From the NCBI GenBank assembly GCA_037349315.1, contig JBAIAC010000018.1, forward strand, positions 3,286,001-3,350,000: DNA of 64,000 nt, given 5' to 3'. The DNA is from Chelydra serpentina. Its lineage: Eukaryota; Chordata; Testudines; Chelydridae. Positions 58,534-64,000 of the stretch are shown piece by piece. A program made the translations under genes and the position numbers. The notes below the pieces were generated by a model, which saw nothing but the letters and a program-made list of their open reading frames with translations, had not been told where the DNA came from and did no database searches. The first letter of the stretch is position 1, and every line of letters starts with the position of its first letter.

Positions 58534-59168
58534 AGACAAGGTGGATGAAGTAATATCTTTAATTGGACCAGCTTCTGTTGGTGAGACAGACCAGCTTTTG
58601 AGCCACACAGAGCTCTTCTTTAGGTCTGGGAAAGGTACTCCGTGGATTCTTGTACTGATTTAACTGAACTGGTAGAAAAATCTATATAGTTAATCAGTGC
58701 AGTCCCCTAGTATGGATAGAGCTGTGCAAGTAAATGACTTTTCATTTTATTGTATGCAATGTAGTTTTAGCCATGTTGGTCCCAGGATATTAGAGTCAAG
58801 GCGGATGAGTTAAAATCTTTAATTGGACAAACTTCTGTTGGTGAGAGACAAGCTTTCAAGCCACACAGCTCTTTTTTAGGTCTGGGAAAGGTACTCTGAA
58901 GGTTACAGCTAATGGCAATAGGGAACTGATTGTTTAGCATAAGTAGTTAGCACATACTCTCTGCAGTCAGAGATTTAAATGGACCACTCTACATTGAATG
59001 GTCCCTTAGAATATGTGCTAACTACTGAAGCACTGACCTGAAGAGCTCTGTGTCACTTGAAAGCTCCTCTCTCTCGCTAATAGAAGTTGGTCCAGTTAAA
59101 GATATTACCTCACCTAACTTGTTTCTCTAATATCTTGGGACTGATATGGCTACAACTACATTGCATGG
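58534..59168. mobile_element. Composite Penelope tail cluster with 12-bp TSD
   Basis: Three copies of one Penelope-like 3' tail lie in 635 bp: minus at about 58534-58640, minus at about 58757-58910, and plus at about 59030-59160. Each carries gacaagctt / aactt-ctgttggtgag and aattggacca / aaagatatta words. An inverted pair tagttagcacata / atatgtgctaacta (about 58944 and 59009) makes the centre foldback. The whole is flanked by an exact duplication gtcctattgtag (58522-58533 and 59169-59180). Confidence 0.8.
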
Positions 59169-59180
59169 GTCCTATTGTAG

Positions 59181-59969
59181 TCAGTGGAAACTGCTAGGTT
59201 TTCAGCACTGTTGAAAAGTAGGTCAAGAATATTTAAAAAAACAAATGGTGAACAGAACGGTGCCTCTCTCCTTCTTCTGTTGCTGCTTTTTCCATTTGTG
59301 GTGAAACTGGGGATTCTGTTACATCATCTCAAAACACTCTCTCGAGGAGAGGTTACATATCAGGTTTCTACTCCCACCTCTTGGGTGGGTAGGAACAGAA
59401 GGAGACACGGGGAAGGGACAATGGCATAAGGGTCTGTAACCATTAGAACACAGTCCCCTTTAGGCCATGGAATAGAGGCCAGGATTCCTGAGTCTCAACA
59501 TGTCTTTGCTATCCAATAAATAGCTGTGAAGCCACTGGAAAGGGAATGTCTGAGCCACGTAGAGGATGAAAACCTACTCCTGCTATGGGTTACACCATTA
59601 GCTCAAGTGGCAGAAGAGTGCTGGGGTTCTAAAGGTTACAACTAGAGCTTGTCAGAAAACTTGTCAAAAGTTTTCATCTGAGGGGAAAAAGTTTTTACAA
59701 AGTTCTGTTGGTTGAATCTCAGTTGTGAAAAACTTTGAAATTTGTTTACATTGGAAAAAAAACTTATTTGAATTTTGAAATTTGGTTTTCAATTTTTTCA
59801 TTTTAATTTTTGCATTACTTCATGACATCATATAGTTTAAGATTTTGTGCAATGGAATTTGTTGCCTTTTTATGGTTTGTTTTTTTAGAAACTCGGTTTT
59901 GTTTATAATTTCCTATGCTAAAAGAACACTAAGGCTGCAAAATCAGACACTCAAAAGCTGGAAAATGCC
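59181..59969. other. Intron DNA, nothing recognised
   Basis: AT-rich; no exon seen. Confidence 0.4.
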
Positions 59970-60035
59970 AGAAGTAAGGTTGTAGAAGCGACAAAGGGTC
60001 CTGTGGCACCTTATAGACTTAACAGAGGTATTGAA

Positions 60036-60075
60036 GCATAAGCTTTCGTGGGTGAATACCCACTTCTTCGGATGC
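60036..60075 (-). other. Hammerhead-ribozyme-like motif in Penelope tail
   Basis: On the minus strand: ccgaagaa, then stem II gtggg / cccac around a tattca loop, then gaaa, then a short stem III agc / gct around ttat, then the cleavage-position c. Compared with the hammerhead core CUGANGA...GAAA, the conserved U4 is C here. Stem I is not obvious. Probably a decayed or inactive copy of the ribozyme known from Penelope elements. Confidence 0.5.
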
Positions 60076-60150
60076 AAGCAGTAGAAATGTCCAGAGGCAG
60101 ATATAAATGTGCAGGGAAGATTCAGGCTAGAGATAACGAGGTAAGCTTAA

Positions 60151-60738
60151 TCAGGGAGGGTGAGGCCCTCTTCTAGCAGTTGAGGTGTGAACACCAAGGA
60201 AGGAGAAACTGCTTTTGTAGTTGGCTAGCCATTCGTAGTCTTTGTTTAGTCCTGAGCTGGTGGTGTCAAATTTGCAAATGAACTGAAGCTCTACAGTTTC
60301 TCTTTGGAGTCTGGTCCTGAAGTTTTTTTGCTGCAGGATGGCTACCTTTAGGTCTGCAATTGTGTGTCCAGGGAGGTTGAAGTGTTCTACAGGCTTTTTT
60401 ATATTGCCATTCCTTATATCTGATTTGTGTCCATTTATCCTTTTGCGTAAGGACTGTCCAGTTTGACCGATGTACATAGCAGAGGGGCATTGCTGGCATA
60501 TTATGGCATATATAACATTGGTGGATGTGCAGGTGAATGAACTGGTGATGGTGTGGCTGATCTGGTTAGGTCCTGTGATAGTGTTCCTGGTGTAGATATG
60601 TGGGCAAAGTTGGCATCGAGGTTTGTTGCATGGATTGGTTCCTGAGTTAGAGTTATTATGGTGCGGTGTGTAGTTGCTGGTGAGAATATGCTTCAGGTTG
60701 GCAGGTTGTCTGTGGGCGAGGACTGGCCCGCCTCCCAA
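60151..60738 (-). pseudogene. Penelope GIY-YIG endonuclease domain
   Basis: The minus frame holds the PLE linker with a Cys-rich motif CNKPRCQLCPHI, then the GIY-YIG core VIYAIICQQCPSAMYIGQTG with SLRKRINGHKSDIR, and the C-terminal HFNLPGHT and LQRETVELQFICKFDT blocks. The endonuclease nicks target DNA for integration. It follows the RT remnant after the TAG at about 61083 and a frameshift near 60870. The real domain starts upstream of the Met at 60738 (frame continues to PQALGGGPVLAHR). Confidence 0.9.
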
Positions 60739-61082
60739 GGCCTGTGGAAGTGAGGGATCATTGTTCAGGATGGGTTGTAGATCACTGATGATCCGTTGGA
60801 CAGGTTTTAGCTGAGGACTGTAAGTGATGGCCAGAGGAGTTCTGTTGGTTTCTTCGGTTTGTCTTGCAGCAGGAGGCTTCTGGGTACACGTCTGGCCCTG
60901 TTGATCTGTTTTCTTATTTCCTCATGTGGGTAGCGTAGTTTTGAGAGTGCTTGGTGAAGATCTTGTAGGTGTTGGTCTCTGTCGAAGGGGTTGGAGCAAA
61001 TACGGTTGTACCTCAGTGCTTGGCTGTAGACAATGGATCGTGTGGTGTGTCCGGGATGGAAGCTGGAGGCATGCAGGTAGGC

Positions 61083-62066
61083 CTAGCGGTCAGTGGGTTT
61101 TCGGTATAGGGTGGTGGTAATGTGACCATCGCTTATTTGCACCGTGGTGTCTAGGACGTGGACTTCCCGTGTAGACTGGTCCAGGCTGAGGTTGATGGTG
61201 GGGTGGAAGCTGTTGAAATCGTGGTGGAATTCTTCCAGAGTTTCTTTCCCATGGGTCCAGATGATGAAGATGTCATCAATGTAGCGTAGATAGAGAAGGG
61301 GCGTGAGTGGACGAGAACTGAGGAAACGTTGTTCCAGGTCAGCCATAAAAATGTTGGCATATTGTGGGGCCATGCGGGTGCCCATAGCGGTGCCACTGGT
61401 CTGGAGGTATATATTGTCACCAAATTTGAAATAATTGTGCGTGAGGATAAAATCACAGAGTTCAACAACCAGTTGTGCTGTGGCATCATCAGGGATACTG
61501 TTCCTGACAGCTTGTATTCCATCTGTGTGTGGGATGTTTGTGTAGAGAGCCTCTACATCCATGGTGGCTAGGATGGTGTATTCTGGAAGATTACCAATGC
61601 ATTGTAGTTTTCTCAGGAAATCAGTGGTGTCACGGAGATAGCTGGGAGTGCTGGTGGCATAGGGTCTGAGTAGAGAGTCCACATATCCGGACAGTTCTTC
61701 AGTGAGAGTGCCAATGGGGCGTCCAGGATTTCCAGGTTTGTGGATTTTGGGTAGTAGGTAGAATAACCCCGGTCGGGGCTCTAAGGGTATGTTGATTTGT
61801 TCCTGTGTTAGTATAGGGAATGTCCTTAGTAGATGGTGCAGTTTCTTAGTGTATTCCTCAGTGGGATCGGAGGAGAGTGGCCTGTAGAATTTGGTATTGG
61901 AGAGTTGTCTGGCAGCCTCCTTTTGGTAGTCAGACCTGTTCATGATGACAACAGCACCTCCCTTATCAGCCTCTTTGATTATAATGTCAGGGTTGTTTCT
62001 GAGGCTTTGGATGGCATTGCGTTCTGCACGACTTAGGTTATGAGGCAGGCGGCGTTGTTTTTCCAC
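61083..62066 (-). pseudogene. Penelope reverse transcriptase domain
   Basis: A 327-codon open stretch with the Penelope RT motif series: ADKGGAVVIMNRSDY, then FYLLPKIHKPGNPGRPI, then TMDVEALYTNIPH (catalytic Asp), then TSGTAMGTRMAPQYANIFM, and the YIDDIFIIW box with the two catalytic Asp (about 61260-61290). The reading frame extends upstream to the truncated end at 62250 (it includes TPPEGRNDSLDLDIE), so the ATG at 62066 is internal. It ends at a TAG after KPTDR where homologous frames continue into AYLHASSFHPG; this nonsense codon separates it from the endonuclease part. Confidence 0.9.
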
Positions 62067-62381
62067 TATTTCTGCCTGTGCACGTCGGCGGAAGCATTCT
62101 ATGTCTAGGTCCAGACTGTCATTTCGACCCTCAGGAGGAGTCCATGTGGAGTTCTTCTTGTGCTGTTGGTGGGAGGGTATCTGTGTATCTGTGCGATGTT
62201 CAGTGTTATCTTGAAAGTATTCTTTGAGTCGGAGACGGCAAAAGAAGTAAAGAAGTAAGGTTGTTTATGCAGTTGTTTTAATTATATGATTCACAGAACC
62301 ACAGCCTCGTTGATCTACAGAGCACAGCCAATCCTGTGCACTGAATTGGGTCTATGTAGTGAATTAGGTTGTTGTCTATAG

Positions 62382-62492
62382 CAGTGTTTCTCAGCAACTG
62401 GTTTGTGGACCAGCGCCAGTTCCTGAGATCTCTGACACCGTTTAGGAAAGTATCAAGCCAGTCCCTGGTATCGAAAACGTTGAGAAATGCTG
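62382..62492. mobile_element. Short hAT MITE (111 bp)
   Basis: Termini cagtgtttctcagc and gttgagaaatgctg are inverted repeats flanked by gtctatag and gtttatag (7 of 8 identical), a hAT-type 8-bp duplication. Confidence 0.82.
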
Positions 62493-64000
62493 GTTTATAG
62501 GATCCCTGCCTCATAATATGCCAAAGTTGGAAGGTGTGTGGTGGAGGAGGTGCAAGCTTTTTCACATTAGCCCCTTCTTCAGCTTTTAATCCCTCTTCCC
62601 CCAGACTTCTATCCTTCCTTTCCCCTGAGCTCCTGCTCCTCATTCCTTTCCCCTGCGTCTCTTCCTTCTCTGTTCCTCACACGTCTGCGTTGGAGTGAGG
62701 CTACATAGATCTTTCCCAAGCTGCCATCGTGCCAGCATGGGGACCATTGAGATCACAGGAGAGAGGATCTCTCTCTCTCTCTGTTCCAGTGTCTGGTGCC
62801 ATATTGGCCCCTGCTAGTAACAATTGTGGCGAAAGTCCTGCTCAGCCCCTGAATTCCTGGGGTGGGAGCATGCTCAGTTGCGCTGTGGGATAGCACATGT
62901 AGTCATGCTGATATGTGGGAACTGCTTGAGGTTGCAGCATGCTCTTGCAAACAGTCTTCAGAGAATGTAGGTGTCAAATGCTAACAAGTCTTAACTGAGC
63001 AAACTGCAATTTTTTTTCAGAGGAATCTTACTTGCCAAATTTGGGGGAATGTTTACAGGGATGGTAATTCTGACACCTGAGCAGTCCCCCCCCACAACCA
63101 CCATTGCCAAATTTCAATGTATCAATGTTCAATGTAACCCTTGCCCTGCTCCAATGTATGTTGCTGTTAGTTATTGAGCAAAATAGTTACTTTTTTTTAA
63201 TGTAGGTAAAATGTATTTTTCCTTAATCTTGTTCTCTGAGACAGCTAAATACAAACTAGCTAAATTAGACAGTAAAGTAGGAAACTTCCATTTAGGTCCC
63301 GCCTGTGCTACAAAACTAAACATAAACTGAAATGTGGTTCCATTTTGTAGGGTTGCCAGTTGTGCGTAAGCCTTATAGATTTGGATATATCCAAGGCTTT
63401 GGTATATATTGGTGACACAGTTAAAACAAAATTAGGTTCTGTCTACGCTGCAAGATGGAGGCACATTTTAATATATTTAAAGTATTGTAAGTAGGTCTTT
63501 TCACGTGGTTCATTTTGTAATTTAGATGACATCCTGGATATGGATTTGATCGTTCCCTGGCAATGTGGACAGGGCCTTCACAAACTCAGTCGTTTTATTT
63601 CTGGGGAAAATTTATATTGGACCTTTTGAGCCTGAATTTTAGTTTGATAATGCCGTAATCTATTTCCATTTATGAAAGAGTGAACTCCGATGGTACTGAC
63701 AAGACACAGGTAGTGACGTTACCCGTTGATGTAAATCATTCTGTTGGCTTCTGTTATGTTGGCTGGCTATGCAACACAATAGGTAACAGCCCTACCCCAG
63801 ATTGCCACCCTCAAATCAGAAAGTAGTTCACTGGTATTGTTAGGCTAATGTACAGTAGACTTCTGTGAATTGTTGAAGCTTCATATTGTTCTGAACAGTA
63901 GATAACAAGAAAGATACAACCAGGTCCACTGCTATGCTGGATATTAGTAGTTTGCAAGACTCAAAGATATCTTGTAAAAAAAAATTGGGGTTGTGCTATT
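62493..64000. other. SMARCAD1 intron 3 continuing past the window, nothing recognised
   Basis: A (TC)n run lies near 62768. No exon matching the next SMARCAD1 segment was seen, so the gene continues beyond 64000. Confidence 0.5.

Larger units (their letters stand above)
59984..62250 (-). mobile_element. Penelope-like retroelement (2.27 kb, 5'-truncated) with 14-bp TSD
   Basis: Flanked by an exact duplication agaagtaaggttgt (59970-59983 and 62251-62264). Read on the minus strand it holds a reverse transcriptase followed by a GIY-YIG endonuclease and a 3' tail. Penelope elements prime reverse transcription at endonuclease cuts. The 5' end is cut off within the coding region, so it was dead on arrival, and the frame has a later nonsense codon and a frameshift. 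The clear target duplication and long open frames show a comparatively young insertion in SMARCAD1 intron 3, opposite to the gene. Confidence 0.93.

Noticed and set aside
63018..63080. Possible next SMARCAD1 exon after a T-rich tract and cag at 63020
   Set aside because: The downstream translation lacks any resemblance to the expected acidic SMARCAD1 segment, and no suitable donor follows.

Overview
This is vertebrate nuclear DNA, most likely from a cryptodiran turtle. It has no bacterial-style gene packing. Coding exons are tiny and kilobases apart, and the intervening DNA is full of transposable elements of reptilian type: a tRNA-derived SINE with a CR1-like 3' tail, CR1/L3 and L2 LINE fragments, Penelope-like elements, a near full-length DIRS retrotransposon, and many hAT-, Harbinger- and mariner-type MITEs. 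The turtle assignment rests on recognising the SINE, DIRS and MITE families from memory; no search was run.

The only host gene I can support is SMARCAD1 (SWI/SNF-type chromatin remodeller), on the + strand in the right third. A CpG island at about 43.96-44.42 kb holds a probable 5'UTR exon. The first coding exon (44741-44954) and second coding exon (57660-57834) join in frame across a 12.7-kb intron and give the first 129 residues of the protein. The CUE and ATPase domains must lie beyond the window.

The left two thirds (1-43.9 kb) are intergenic and upstream of SMARCAD1. Region by region: 1-6.5 kb is AT-rich with an unidentified duplicated repeat; about 6.6-7.4 kb is a candidate turtle repeat; 7.4-13.2 kb is a 5.8-kb DIRS element on the minus strand, with inverted terminal repeats, an internal complementary region, gag, RT, RNase H-region and tyrosine-recombinase remnants; 13.36-15.6 kb is a TIR element with an LTR-like block and a Penelope tail nested inside; 16.3-18.3 kb has two hAT MITEs; 18.3-26.7 kb is AT-rich and poor in recognisable repeats; 26.7-28.3 kb is a CR1/L3 LINE fragment; 28.8-43 kb is a mosaic of MIR, LTR-like, L2 and MITE pieces ending in a GC-rich low-complexity block.

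Intron 2 of SMARCAD1 (44955-57659) carries an L2 fragment with a turtle SINE inside it, a minus-strand L2 RT fragment, a 1.9-kb foldback hAT element interrupted by a Harbinger MITE with a perfect 20-bp hairpin, and several TIR elements. Intron 3 (from 57835) carries an inverted Penelope tail cluster with a 12-bp target duplication and a 2.27-kb Penelope-like element with RT and GIY-YIG domains and a 14-bp target duplication.

I found no credible new multi-gene system. The most interesting signals are structural: the DIRS ITR/ICR architecture, hammerhead-ribozyme-like motifs in the Penelope tails, the inverted PLE tail composite, and the foldback hAT with a nested MITE.
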